The notes: generated from the sequence alone by a model not told the origin. A stretch of DNA of 64,000 bases from Syncephalis fuscata (GCA_025786725.1 JAHLTZ010000029.1:248001-312000); one strand, 5' to 3'. Positions 23,094 through 35,835 are shown, numbered from the stretch's first letter. Made by a program: numbers and translations.

Positions 23094-25044
23094 GCTGCTA
23101 GTTAATGTAGTGAGATATATAAATATGGCGGAATAAACGAAGCACTGCTGTGAAGAATAGGAAAGAAGTTGGAATTCTATAATTTGCGAGTCCAGATGCA
23201 TAATGGGGTTTGAAAACCGGTATTTATACACAAAACAGGAATCAGACTCCATTTTTGTCTGTCATTAGCCTATTACCCAAGGTCAAATAGCAACGCTTTA
23301 TTACGCTAATAAAGTGATCACAAATTGGCATGCATATTGTGGGCAATTATATCTCATAAATATCTACAAGTATCACTAAAGATATGGCAATAGCTGGCAC
23401 AAGTGCATTAAACACTATGGCTACACTAGCTGTGACATTTCAATAACTGGCTGATTAGCTGTACTATTTCTCTATGGATTGTTTATCACATTTTTAAAAT
23501 AAGGTAGTTTTGCTGTTCTCGGATAACTAAACAAGTTTAGAGCACTTTGAGTTTATAAAAGCCTCAGTTAAGATAGCCGATTGTATTGCGTTGCTTAACA
23601 CAAATATATTGGAAATGATATAGGCCGAATCAGATAAGCACTGTTTTGATGCATCATACTAAATAAAGGTCATTATCTGTAATATGATATTTAGCCATTG
23701 TATTCGTATTAACATGCTAAAATATTGCAATTACAACTACATTTAATAAACTATTCTATCTTTATAATGCATACCGTAAATATTTAAATATCCCTTTTTA
23801 CCTAGATGGGAGAAGGAGGCTCAGCTTACATTCTCGATGATGTTTAAATTGGTTTATAATAGCTTGAAAAACTCAGCAAACTTACCATTTTCAGTCTAGA
23901 TAGGTTCGGTAATAGCAAGCCATTTTTGCTTGCTGTGACATCCTGATTCCATACAATCCAAGATTTCTTGCGAAATAAGGCGGTGTTTAAGAGGAATGCT
24001 CTATACTAGTATTTTTCTCAAAGTGTTATTGTTGCAAACGCAGCAAATTTGCAAGATAAATAATTTGTTAAAATAAAATGATGATACTAAATACAATACC
24101 TGGAAAAAACAGATATTCACTTTAATGGCAACAGGCTTTCTGCGACAAAGGTGTCATTCGAACAAATAAAATATATGATTGATGTGCGAAAATATCGTAA
24201 TGGCTTTGCAGTCTGCATGGCCATGCTATTCATAATCAGTGCAAATTATTACAAATAGATGCTAGCCATGCAAATAAATTCAAGCTATCAATAATTTATA
24301 ATTACAAATGGTACATTGCTTTTCATATGTTTTTTTTTACTTTTATATTAATCAAATCAAATGTTTCTGATATTTATTTATTATTACTATATAACGTCAT
24401 AACGTTGATTTTCGTTCATTGCATGAGCATGGAACCAGCTCTGTTGCTACAATTACAAGCAAAGGCGGCTTGTAATACTGGTTAGTTGTGTCAAACAAGC
24501 TTGTTTGAGTAGCAGAAATGGAATGCTCATGGATTTTTCGACTGCATATGCATGGAATCGTCTATAGATTTCCACGCCTAAAACGGCAAATAGCAGTTTT
24601 CCGGATAAACTAATTGCAATACGGTGTGATCTTGGTGATATTGTCGGATGTAGAACGCAAATAGCTTCAAAGTCAGTTAGCCTTTTGTGGTAGCTAATAA
24701 ATTATTGCTTATCTGCCGGAATATTTCTGGATGATCGCCACGTGAATGACTATTTTGTTTTAGTAATGAGAGTTTAAAGAATTCTTAAGGAAGTTCCACA
24801 CATGTTGATGCAAAACTGCACCATGTGCTTTGTCCATTTGCTATAATGGCCATTGCTGATGAATTACATCATAATGTCCCACTACATGGTGTTGGAAAGA
24901 GGCAGAACCAGCAGTCAACGACTATAAATTCGACAGTCCAGTCCGTTGGAATAATGGCAGATCTACACTTGGACCTGTTTTATCATTAGCTAAACTTCTT
25001 ACTCTTTTGCTTTCTGCACTTATCATTAACTACACTTTACAACC
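23094..25044. other. 1.95-kb spacer; promoter of the secreted-protein gene
   Basis: Homology to the region right of copy A ends near 23485. The remaining DNA has no gene I can support. TATAAAT at 24923-24929, about 120 bases before the ATG at 25045, together with a pyrimidine-rich leader, looks like the core promoter of the secreted-protein gene. Confidence 0.5.
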
Positions 25045-25797
25045 ATGTCCAGACTTACCTATATTACCAGTGCTCTATTGCTTGCCACTGCTGTCACTGC
25101 CCAGACTGCCAATAACACACAAGCCATCACCAATGCTGCCAAAGCCAACTTGGATTTGATGAAACAGAAAGAGGATTCCCGCAACACGCCCATCACCGGT
25201 ATTTCCGCAGACTGCCAGACTGCTATTAGCGGCCGCGATGTAAATCCCGAGTGTGTAGATGATATCGAAACCAACCCCCAGGACAAAGATTTTGCTGCCA
25301 CCTGCACTGCCCCTGCCGATGGCGGCAAAGATCATCGCTGCTCGGCTGATCAAGTCCTTAAGGCACTCGATATACTTGAATCTAAATGCTCTGCCGAACT
25401 CACTGCCAAAAATGCCGACATTGTAGGCTACTTCTCTCGCTGGCAAACCTACACCATCAACTACAATATACTGTGCACCAAAAACAGTGCAGGCAACTAC
25501 TGTATCCTTGACACTGCTAACACCAATGCCACCAACAACCAATGCGTTACCGAACAGTTGAAATTGGTTAAGGAATGGAAAGCACCACGCCAGGACAAGT
25601 ACACAAACGATTCTGCCGCTAGCCTGCGCACATCTGCCGCTGATCTTGCCAAACAAAACAGTGTTAACGTCAACACTGGTTCATCCAGCAATGGCACTAA
25701 TGGTAGCAAAGATAACAACTCATCCTCCAAGATGTCTTCTCTAACCACTAGCACTGCCGCTTTCACAGCAGGACTACTCGCCATTGCGTCTCTATGA
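25045..25797 (+). CDS. Secreted cysteine-containing cell-surface protein, probably GPI-anchored
   Basis: One exon of 250 residues. An N-terminal signal peptide (hydrophobic SALLLATAVTA, cleavage likely before QTANN) is followed by an extracellular domain with about eight cysteines (C in SADCQTA, PECVDD, ATCTAP, HRCSAD, SKCSAE, ILCTKN, YCILD, QCVTE) and several N-glycosylation sequons. A Ser/Asn/Gly-rich linker leads to a hydrophobic C-terminal tail ending at SL, with small residues upstream, which fits a GPI-anchor signal. The layout is common in fungal surface proteins; I cannot assign the domain to a named family with confidence. Codon use is C-rich, like RPL7, suggesting strong expression. 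Confidence 0.85.
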   Translation: MSRLTYITSALLLATAVTAQTANNTQAITNAAKANLDLMKQKEDSRNTPITGISADCQTAISGRDVNPECVDDIETNPQDKDFAATCTAPADGGKDHRCSADQVLKALDILESKCSAELTAKNADIVGYFSRWQTYTINYNILCTKNSAGNYCILDTANTNATNNQCVTEQLKLVKEWKAPRQDKYTNDSAASLRTSAADLAKQNSVNVNTGSSSNGTNGSKDNNSSSKMSSLTTSTAAFTAGLLAIASL

Positions 25798-26808
25798 TGT
25801 AAAATGCTGTTAAATATATGAAATAAACTTTTCCACAACATACGTGTTAAATGCACAAGAAAGTATCAAATATTTGCATAATCAATGTAAATATTAGTTG
25901 CACTAGATGCAATATGCCAAAAAAAGAAATAACACCCACTAGAATATTAAACAATTTATTATTGTTTTAAATTACGTAAAACCATCAGTACGTACTTTCA
26001 AAAAAAATTCAAAATAGTAGCCAAATAATAAACAAAAGTTTTTTTAATGATAGTGAGTGCAGTATGTGATAAAATGATATAGCGAAATTAATGAGCAACG
26101 AAAATAAAATGAATAAATAGAGGACATACACGTAAAAACGATGATGATGTTGATTTGATAGCTGATATTATTCACCATCCAACTTTATCCTTAATAAATG
26201 AATGCTATTAAATGTATAAATTTAATTACAAAATCATACTAACTGACTAATAAATTGTATAACATTAGTATAATAGTAATGAAAAAAAAAATAAGATGGC
26301 TAACTATACCATTAATATTATTGTTAGAATAATTGCATCATATTATTACTATCTATTTTCATTATCATTATTTATTATTTGCTTACATGGCTGTATATTA
26401 TTTTTAATTACTTTGCCTATGCTATGCTATACAAATTACAGTCTGCCATCAAATAGTCCACGTAGCACTAGCAAATAAATTTACGTTTTAGTAATTGATG
26501 AGTTCATAGACATATACAGTAAATAAATAATCAATTTACCATTAAGACATTTTTTAGTATATTAACTTACAATAAATAATACAACGTATTTACTATTGCT
26601 TGTTTACTCTATACATCTTGCACATCATTAAATACTGCTATGTATCTAAAGGCAATGCTATATTTGCTTGTGCAACGCATTACGTATATTTAAACAACAA
26701 AGGCTGAATGACGTATTCAATAAATAGCACATGTTTGGAAATTTGGTATTTCGCTTTTATTCTTCAGTTTAGTTCAGTTCTACTTTATTTAACAGTACTT
26801 TTAACCAA
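25798..26808. other. 1-kb AT-rich spacer
   Basis: AT-rich with A and T homopolymer runs (for example near 25997 and 26281). Small frames inside are hydrophobic by base composition only. No gene or RNA recognised. Confidence 0.6.
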
Positions 26809-28643
26809 ATGTCGACAAAAGTATTGCCTCTCGGCAAATTATCCCTTGCAAAAACTACTCCAATCAACAATATACATGCGATATCTACATCTGTTCCTGC
26901 ATGGAAGATTATATAGATATTGGTGAAGGCGATTAAATGTTTGGTCGAAATAAACATTGGTTATCCACGTTATTAGTCCATTATCGAGTAAAACAGCTAG
27001 CGAAAGAGTGTTTGAAGCAGTTAGAGATTGATACTAGCAATGATAATTTTTGTTGTTTGACGCGCAAGCATGCGAATTGTGCGTGATGCTATATATAAAC
27101 AGAGGGCAATCAAAAGCAATAATTCAATTCAAGATGATGTAATTATTGATACGTTCAAATTTGGAAAGTACGATGTGCATATTTTAGTTCATTCTAAGGA
27201 AGATGCCGACTTTGTTAAAAACTACTGGATATGTACTGGTGTTGGCATCAGTACACGATTTGCTGATTTCTGCTTAAACGAAGTAGACATTTACAGCCAG
27301 ATGTATCCCTTGAGCACAACGTAGATCTAGAGGCCATATCGCTTCAGACCCCACCCACTGATCATTTACCTGCTGATCAGGTAGACAAGGCCAAACAGCT
27401 TATTCAGCAGCGCCTTGTCAATGTTCTACATGCAACCTACAGCGATGCTGATGATGGAAATGCCGAATTTACACGACAACATCCTAGCGCATTGGCATTA
27501 AATGAAGACAATGTATACTTGTATCCATGTGGTATGAATGCAATTTTTCATTTAAATCGTTTAGTGGGATTTATGAAACCAAAGTGCAGGACTGTTTGTT
27601 TTGGGTAGGTAAATTATAAAAGACAGCTCTTATTAACGACAAATAGTTTTGTTTTTGCAGCTTCGCATAAGATACTAGAATTGGTTGGAACTGACTGTCT
27701 ATTTTTTGGCTATGGTTCCGAAGAAGAAATTGATGAATTAGAAAAAATACTGAATGATCCAACACAAGATCCAATTATTTCTATATTTTGTGAACTTCCT
27801 AATAATCCATTATTAATGAGTCCAAATGTCAGAAGATTACGTGGCTTGGCCGATAAATATGATATACCATTGTTGATTGACGCCACTATAGGTGGTTTTT
27901 CGAATAGCCAGCTGTTGCCATTTGCAGATGTAATGATCGTCAGTTTATCGAAACTTTTTAGTGGTGAATGCGATCTTCTGGCTGGCAGGTAAGTGATTAC
28001 ACCAATCTAATTACGTTTAATGACCTGTAGTATAGTTTAATTGTAAATACTACTCGGCCACACGGTGCTCGTTTACAGCATGCATTAAATGTGGACGATG
28101 GCACTGGTCGTCCAGGTTATGAAGATACAATGTGGTGGCAAGATGTATTGGTACTTGAGCGAAACAGCCGTACATTTATGGAAAGAGATGCACGCATCAA
28201 CCATACGGCAGAGATTGTTTGCGATTATCTTTATAATCATCCTAAAGGTAAACCGAGTTGGCAATAATCAATACGATACTAATCGTGCAATAGTTGCAAA
28301 GTTTATTATCCAAAGTATGTAGACCGGGAAATGTATGATTCATACAAAAAACCAAATGGAGGCTATGGCTGTTTACTTTCGCTAAATCTACACACTCCCG
28401 AAGCATCCCGTGCATTTTACAGCGCAATGCTCTGCGCTAGAGGCACAACATTTGGTACAAATTTTACTATGATCGCTTTTTATACAATAATGACCATTAT
28501 CGTGATTGGAACGAGTACAAAAATATAATCTTCCAGTGGATTTGCTGCGTATAAGCATAGGTCTTGAAGAACCTGCTCAGATAATCGAGTGGCTTGATAT
28601 AGCATTTGCTGCAGTATCTGATAAACAATTATTGACCCAATAA
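26809..28643 (+). pseudogene. Cystathionine gamma-synthase (Str2-like), frame-broken
   Basis: The conceptual protein runs from an ATG at 26809 (MSTKVLPLGKLSL) to a stop at 28641-28643 (..DKQLLTQ) and matches Str2-type cystathionine gamma-synthase, a PLP enzyme of transsulfuration. Visible pieces: HAISTSVPAWK, the GYPRY..VH..VKQLAKEC block, IDTFKFGKYDV, TGVGISTRFADFCL, YPCGMNAIFHLNR, LIDATIGGF, the PLP-lysine motif SLSKLFSGEC, then SLIVNTTRPHGARL, and C-terminal LLRISIGLEEPAQIIEWL. Introns near 27607-27660, 27990-28037 and 28245-28310 still have splice signals. At about nine points the frame changes by one base (near 26907, 26934, 26950, 26974, 27077, 27309, 27668, 28482, 28527), mostly as a missing base. 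Active-site sequence is intact. It is either a young pseudogene or an unusually error-rich stretch of assembly. Confidence 0.8.
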
Positions 28644-28991
28644 TACAGCAGTGCTATTGCTTTTTACATATTAATAAATTGCTAGTAATCAGGCTGAATG
28701 GTCGCTATACTACATTAGTATATATCTATCAAATTATATTATATTAACAACTAATTTAAATAACATTTTTATTAGCTTTATTAAATATTTAATCAATGTT
28801 GTTATGCTACGATTTAATTAGGTGGTATGGTATTCAATAGCTAAAATGCTATATTCTTTTTACACATTAGACCATTACCCGGAATATAAATGTGTTTATA
28901 ACATTAATAGATTGCAAAGCATTTTAAAATTGTGATTTAGGCAAAAAATAAATTTATTGAAGCAAATTCATTTATTATCCTAACTATTATC
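28644..28991. other. Convergent 3' spacer
   Basis: AT-rich 3' flanks of the two converging genes, with AATAAA-like signals. Nothing else seen. Confidence 0.6.
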
Positions 28992-30309
28992 TTAGGTAGA
29001 TTTGGCAAATCCAACCCGGTTATTGCCATGATCATAAACTGTGTAGAATTTACGAAGGAAGACATCACCAATAATCCAGAGTGGACCCATTGGTGCTGGA
29101 ATGTCCATGCCCATAAAGCCGGATACACACTGGCCTTGGACTTGCAAAACGTAATCGCTTCCTTTCAAAACAAATTCTTTGCCATTGAATGTCAAACCAA
29201 AATCAGGTAGACTAGGTACTTTAGCACAGTCAACCATGTACTGGCCGGCAAAGTTCTTCTTGGCACCAATTTCCTTGTTGATAAGTTCAGCTAGATCGGT
29301 GGGAATAACGAGCAATGAGCTGCCGGTATCGATAGCCGCGCCAACTGGATCCAGTCCTGCGTCTTCACCGCCAAAGGAGACCTTCTCCAGTTTTACTTCC
29401 CAGTATCCCTTGCGGATCACTGGAGCATAGTGGATGTCGCCGGTGTAGTGATCTGGGTTCTTGCCACCAAATACTAGCTCACCGCCTTCGCCACCGTTCT
29501 TAACGTCATTCAACCAGAAGCTGAATACTGGCTCATCAATCAGATTTTTGTCCATCATATGATAAAATGGTGGAACAACGCCTTTAACGGAAATGGTGCT
29601 GTAACCAAGACCAAAGATACCGTCAAAACGGCCCATAGCAAAAGTAAGACCTGGCTCTTCGACAGACTCACCAAAGCCAGCGTCCTTAACAATAAGGTCG
29701 CCGATCGTCAATTGATCAGTGCTGATGATACCCGTAAGGCTGCCTGTGCCATAACGGATAGCGAATTCTGTGCCGTTAGGCTTGAAGGTGCTACTTTGTT
29801 CCGAGTCAAAACGTTTATGGAAAAAGCAAGCAATTGAACTGCAGTGAGTGGATGGCACCCAAAGATTGGATGAGCCAGTGTCAAAAATAACCTTGAAGTT
29901 TTGTGCTGGCGTACCAATACCAATTTCACCAAAGTATTGGGCATTCATAAAGTTGGAAATAGGAACACCATGCTTGACGTTGCCTTGCTCATCCGCACCA
30001 AGAACTCTTTGGTTGGGATTAACAGCATCGGCCGTAAAGTAGCGTTGAGCTACATACGTGCCAGTGCTAGCATAGCGAGCCAGCTTCTCGGACGGTGTTT
30101 CAGGCAAACGCTTGATCTTAATGCTATAGCACAGCTCATTGTTAGTAAGTGATTTAGGGAACCGTCACAGTGCTCCGAACGGTTGCCATACGCCATATAT
30201 TGACAATGGCACCTTGGCTAGCAACTGAGCCTTACCTGGTCATTGCGGCATCGGCACTGGCTGCGAGCAAGGCAACAGTGGCCGCCAGTGTAACGATAGA
30301 GAACTTCAT
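28992..30309 (-). CDS. PEP4: Vacuolar aspartic protease, proteinase A (saccharopepsin) type
   Basis: Two exons, 30236-30309 and 28992-30123 (112-nt intron), give 401 residues. Exon 1 encodes a signal peptide (MKFSIVTLAATVALLAAS). A basic propeptide (SIKIKRLPETPSEKL) precedes the mature A1 peptidase. Both catalytic aspartates are present: FDTGSSNLW in the first lobe and AIDTGSSLL in the second; the flap Tyr is in RYGTGSLTG. Two disulfide pairs are expected (CSSIACF and DCAKVP..GQC). The sequence GGKNPDHYTGDIHYAPVIRKGYWEVKLE and the ending WIIGDVFLRKFYTVYDHGNNRVGFAKS are typical of fungal vacuolar proteinase A, which activates other vacuolar hydrolases. No C-terminal GPI extension is present, arguing against a yapsin. 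Confidence 0.95.
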
Positions 30310-31286
30310 GGCTGATGAAGTGAATAGGAGTGATATAGGATGAGAAATGAATACAAGTGTTAATCGATGTTAGAGGCGTATTGCACTAGATGGCCTAGAG
30401 ACAATAGAGAGGACGTAGTGTTAATAGCTATAGCGGTTGGTTACAATTGCAGTGGTTGTAAAAAGCAAGAAAGCTAGCAAATGGAACAGTAAGCAATAAG
30501 AGTGGACGAGTAGTGGTAGTAGACGGGAAAGAAGAGGTGAAGTGAAGAAAAGGGGGAGTCATTATACGTATGCATATATGACAGTGTAGTGACTGTTTGT
30601 CCCAGTCCAGTAGATTTCTAGTAACACTGACATAGCCTCACTACGATTAAATAGATGTGGCTGATATTTATTTTAATCCCCAAAGCAGCAATTCATTTTA
30701 CGCAATCAATTGTAGTGATTTAAATAGTTGACGAGTTGATTAATTAATTTGTGTTTAAATAATCATTCACAATAAATATTAATATAATATAATATCATTA
30801 TTATTTCCATAAAGTAGAATTGAATGTAATAGAACATTGTATCAGTAGCTGCTATTTTAAACATTTAAATAAATAATGTAACATACTATTTGATTTCATT
30901 GAGATATTTGAGGTTGATCATTGTTGTTGTTGGCCATGTGTAGAAAGATTGATCGAATATTAATAGAGGCCATATGATTGTAATTCCATGTCATTACGCA
31001 TTAATTGTTGTTACATCTATGTACAGCATAGATCATTACATCTAAATGATCTCTTCTATTTTCTAATATTTTACTATTGTATTTTGGACATATTTGCGAT
31101 GTAATATTATACATGTTACAATGCACATGTTATAGTGATGAATGGATGTTTAATTGTATTTAAGTGTTGATGTGTGAAATAAGTAAATAAAAAATGTAGG
31201 AGTCAAAGTCCAGTAGTTCTCGAATTTAATAAAAAATTGATTGCATTTTTATATTTTATTTCATTTTTTATCATTGCAATTCGTTG
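30310..31286. other. 1-kb divergent spacer between PEP4 and NSUN5/RCM1
   Basis: A purine-rich leader flanks PEP4 on its 5' side, then AT-rich DNA. No coding region or RNA gene is supported. Confidence 0.6.
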
Positions 31287-33149
31287 ATGGCTTCGCTTCA
31301 CAAGGACGCGGCCAAAGTGCTGGACCTTGTGTTTGCTCGCAAGGGCACAGTTAAAGGCTTGGTATTGGGCGGTAAATATCAAAATAAAAAAGCACTTTAT
31401 GCAATTGTGTGCGAAACACTTAAATGTAAGTAGTAGTGCGCTGTATTGTATTAGCAACATGTGTAATAATTTCATTATTAGACAAGGATACATTGAACGA
31501 AATCATTGAACATGCCAAATTAACAAAAACATGCAAAAAGGTAATTAATAACAGCTATCACTAATAGTTATGCTGATAATAAGATAGCTGCCGAATACAC
31601 TCGCATTAGTGCTGGTCTTTGATTTGCTCTTTTCGCGTGGTGGTCTTCGCAAAACATCATGTCCACACACCAGAGCTGTGCTTGATCAAAAGGTCCGCTT
31701 AAGAGCAGAGCTTGCTAAACTTAAAGTGCGTCGTGGTGTTATACGTAACGTGGATTTAGTACCAGAATCGTTACGTCAATTAGGTAGATTGGATAAATTA
31801 ATCAATCCATAGTTATATAATTTTAGTTTTATATAGTTGCGCTGCCTAGATATGTACGCGTCAATCTTTTACGAACAACAGTTGATAAGGTTCTACAGCA
31901 TTTTGTAAAAGAGGGCTATACCATCGAAGCATCAACTGTTCATGTTAGTCAATTAAAGTAGGTCAAGGAATATAATTATGTGTAATTTATTCATTATGGC
32001 ATACAATTTGTAGACCGAAAACAATGTGTCGGGACCTTCATTTATCGGATTTATTAGTATTTCCAACCAAGACAGATTTACATGCTCATCCACTCTATTT
32101 ATCAGGTGATATTATATTACAGGTAATTATAGTATAGCATTATTAAGTATGATATTAATTCACTTGTTTATTATTAATAGGATAAAGCATCATGTTTTCC
32201 AGCTCATGTACTTGCTCCGCCAGCTGGCAGCCATGCTTTGGATGGATGTGCGGCTCCCGGTAATAAAACTAGTCATATGGCAAGTCTAATGGGTAACGAG
32301 GGACGTATTTGGGCCTTTGATTTGGATGTGCGTCGACTTGAGCTATTACAGAAAATGACTACAAAAGCCAATTGTCAAAGTAAGTATCAATGGTTTACTA
32401 CTAATAATAATAGTATTCATTAATATATACTAGTTATTACGGCTATTCATCAAAGCTTTTTGGAAACTGATCCAAATGCTGAAGAATATGCTCATATTGA
32501 GTATATTTTACTTGATCCATCGTGTTCTGGTTCTGGTATTGTTAATCGACTCGATCAATTAGTAGATCAAATGACACAACAGCCATCGGAACATGATGGG
32601 CCAGCAACACCAATGGAGGGAGCTGTATTAAATGATCGCCTTGAACAATTGGCACGGTTTCAATTAGAATGCATCCAACATGCCTTTAAATGTAGGTAGT
32701 AGTGCATTCAATAGTATATACAATATTGATTTATCTTTAGTTCCATCGGTAAAACGCATATCCTATTCCACTTGTTCAGTTCACCATCAAGAAAATGAAC
32801 AAGTAGTGGTAAATGCACTAGCTTCTACCAATCAGTTTGAATTGGCACCTCGGTCACAAGTATTGCCCACCTGGACGCATCGAGGTGAAATAGTAGATGG
32901 TCTAACCAAAGGTATATATATAAATAATGAGTATTGATATATTTATTAATGATTATATTGACTTTAGAACAAGCGGATAGTTTGGTAAGAGCAGTTCCCG
33001 ATCAAGATTACACCAACGGATTCTTTGTAGCATGCTTCCAACGTAAGGCAGGCACTACTAAACATGCCATTGATGAAGATAAAGTTAATACAACTGCAAC
33101 GATGAAGAAGAAACAAAAACGCCGTCAAAAACAAAAGTCTACTGCGTAA
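31287..33149 (+). CDS. RCM1: rRNA (cytosine-C5) methyltransferase, NSUN5/Rcm1 type
   Basis: A multi-exon gene beginning at 31287 (MASLHKDAAKVLDLVF; exon 1 ends 31425) and ending at 33149. The N-terminal RRM-like/NOL1 region includes LALVLVFDLLFSRGG, then LPRYVRVNLLRTT. The SAM-binding core has LDGCAAPGNKTSH, and both catalytic cysteines of RNA m5C methyltransferases are visible in DPSCSGSG and YSTCSVHHQENE. A lysine-rich tail (KKKQKRRQKQK) probably directs it to the nucleolus. The DPSCSGSGI motif and domain order match NSUN5/Rcm1, which methylates one cytosine of large-subunit rRNA (C2278 in yeast), rather than Nop2 or Trm4. All exons join in frame with ordinary GT-AG introns, one of which uses GTAGAT. 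Confidence 0.92.
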
Positions 33150-33276
33150 CATTTTTAATAGTTATTAAAACGATTAGATTAAAACATTTTAGCACATATC
33201 TGTATATATCTGTATATATTTGTATATTATTAATAGTATTATTTTATAACATCAACATTAAATAAATCAGTCTATT

Positions 33277-35640
33277 TTAGATAGATTTAGGTGTAGGTGC
33301 ATTTTGACGTAACCATGCTGGCACCAATTCTAGATCTTCATTACAACTTTCTAGTGCTTTAATAAGCCATGCTGCATCGTAAGTTGCCATTGTCGTATCT
33401 TGTTGTAGTGCTTCAAGTAGAAAGTGTCGCCGGCTAGTTACTTGATCTACACAGAAATAAAACATATATCGGCAGGTAAAGGTAGTTTTTTCGTAAGTGC
33501 TTGTAGCGGCAATATAAGTGGTACCAGTGTATTGGCGGCCGTATTTGCATCTAATGGCTTATTTCCTTTGCCAGTAGCACAATACTGTAATAAATGATTT
33601 AACATTGGTTACAATAGTGGTAGTAATGCTACTTACCTTATTATGACACCAATCTTCCTTACAACCATCAATCAACTGTAAATGATAACGACGAGCAATT
33701 CGCATAATTAATTTCTGGCTATTCGGATCATCTACTGGACTCCAAAATAGGCCAAAGCACGTTTCACACAAACCAAGTGGATTATGCGATGTATTCGGCT
33801 TTAATTGCGGTCTAGTGCAGTTCGTATTACGGCATAGTTTGAACGGTGGCGGCAATCGTTCCCGCTCCGATGTATGTAACTGCATATGCACTTTAACATC
33901 GCGTAGCCGTACTGCCATCTGACACTGAACACATATAATAGTGCGTCCACCACAGTAGGCTTCATGCTCCGTCAAATTCATTATGCGATTACGTGGTTCA
34001 GTATCCAATTTACCGCGTGGCAATAGATTTCTACAGTAACGACACGATATAAGTCGCTGTGTGCAGTTAGTGGCACGATGTGTCGATAGAGTAATTACTG
34101 AATCATATACATCACCACAACTACAATACTGTAAACAGTGCATAGTTGCTTCATGCTTTTCTTTTAATGAAACATCGTCATACTGTAATTAAATGGATTA
34201 ATATTTAGTCTATGTTATTATTATAATACTTACTTTATCACATTCACTACAATGCCAATGTCTATCTGTCTCCTCTCCAATACGTGTTACTTTACCGCAC
34301 TGTTCGCATCGAATATTATTTCTTTCGCAAAAATTACGATGTAAATGCATAGTTCGAGATGGCACCATGGCATGACACCGTTGACATTGCTCTGTATCTT
34401 GAACTGGCATTACTGTTTCTTTCTTCTTGTCTTCCTCTTCTTCTTTAAATGGCTCTTCCTTTTTACCTTCTTCAACTATTAATGTATATACAAATGGTGC
34501 TTTATCTCCAAATGTATGTATACCAATAAAATAGGTATCATTTTCAACAAATAGTGCATCTTGTGCATCGATACGTAATAAGCGTTCATTTCCACCTTCC
34601 CAATTAGCCCAAACATGATCAAGTAAATTGGGTGTCTTATCCAATAAAGAGACATAAATATCTAATAAATTATTAGATCAATATATCTACGTAATATGAC
34701 GCTCTTACCGCCATCGCCTGAATGAACAAAAAGTTTAATGCTGATGTCCGCCTTTTTTCTCCATAAAAATTGATAGTATTTGCGTCCATTAATGGGTGTT
34801 TCATGTTTAACTGGTACACCTTCAACTAATGGTGCTGCTTCCGGCTCTGTCGTTTTATTTATATATGTGTCAATAGCCGGTTCTTTTCCTTTAAGCGACT
34901 CTAAATAACCGCCACCTTCATCGCTAAATAACTTTGCTGGACTTTCTAATACCACAGTAAGATCTGTATCAATTACTGTAACCGCATCGGCCGGTTTAAG
35001 TGCCAACACTTTGAATTCATACACTTCTGCACCATAAGGCACAGATATCGTCTCTCCCGTTGTTAATGTGGTATGGCTCGATCTTAAATGGGCCTCAAAA
35101 GCCGCTCTAAACACTGGTATCGTCAGTATAAACACTATCTAATTTAGCTTGAATAATTACCGATAATCTCGGATATGTCGATATTGATCGGTTAATGGCT
35201 GAAATTGCGCCCAACTTCCTTTTGGCAACCTCTTAGTCTGTACCAGTATTGAATCACCTTCATTTAAGCCTAGTGATGGAAACATCCATGCAGGCAGCTG
35301 TACAGTGCCTTCTTCAGCACTGAATTCACGTACACCTGCATGAGTTACTCGATCAGTAAGACCATTTTTTAGTTCAAATGTAAGTGGCGATCCTGCTTCT
35401 TGTTTATTGCTTTCGGCTCCTGTATCTCTCCTTCCCTAACTCATCGTCGCTATTATATGTAGTATGAGCATGTATACGATGACTCGATTGTTCCGATAAA
35501 ATTGAATTATCCAATAATTGTCCCAGCACTGAAGGCGGTAAAAGAATTCGGTCACTGTTGTTGTTGTTGCTATCGCCTTCAAACGGCCAAGCAGTTAACA
35601 GGGCCGACCAAGGTGCTGGGCTTTGTTTTACTCTAAGCAT
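33277..35640 (-). CDS. UFD1-domain protein with TRAF-like zinc fingers and C-terminal UBA-like segment
   Basis: The gene starts at 35640 (MLRVKQSPAPWSALLTAWPFEGDS) and ends at 33277. The N-terminal part is a UFD1-type double-psi barrel and adjacent domain: ILLPPSVLGQLL, SPLTFELKN, GVREFSAEEGTVQLPAWMF, then LRSSHTTLTTGETISVPYG. A long linker with a KEEEEDKKKE run follows, then repeated CxxC...H..C zinc fingers (CQRCHAMVPSRTMHLH, CEQCGKV, CRYCRNLLPRG, CVQCQMAVRLRD). The C-terminus resembles a UBA/CUE helix pair (AAWLIKALESCNEDLELVPAWL). The architecture matches the UFD1-zinc-finger family (plant PRLI-interacting factor K-like), presumed Cdc48/ubiquitin adaptors. Two single-base frame changes are needed: an extra base near 35412-35440 and a missing base near 33450-33468. 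It is head-to-head with HSP78, 195 bp apart. Confidence 0.82.
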
Positions 35641-35835
35641 CTGAGCTGTAATCTACGACAATTGTATGGCAGAAAGACGTGTTATGACTCAAAGGCTGAC
35701 CGGAAATCAATTTGATATTTTCATTTGTGTTACTTTAAATGAAGTCACAATCATTAGTGTTCCATCGGTTTCTAATTAATTCGATGTGGACTACTCCATC
35801 GTTGTTAACGCTATTCATACCTTTTGTTCAATACA

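Noticed and set aside
23094-23252. 53-residue extension of 7TM copy B
   Set aside because: It has no counterpart in copy A, whose start aligns with the Met at 23093.
25075-25656. 193-codon minus-strand open frame
   Set aside because: Antisense of the secreted-protein gene, which has a signal peptide, sequons and a regular cysteine pattern on the plus strand.
26809-28643. Euplotes-like programmed frameshifting at stop codons
   Set aside because: Some breaks fall at TAA/TAG, but others do not, the direction is not uniform, and no shared slippery motif is visible.
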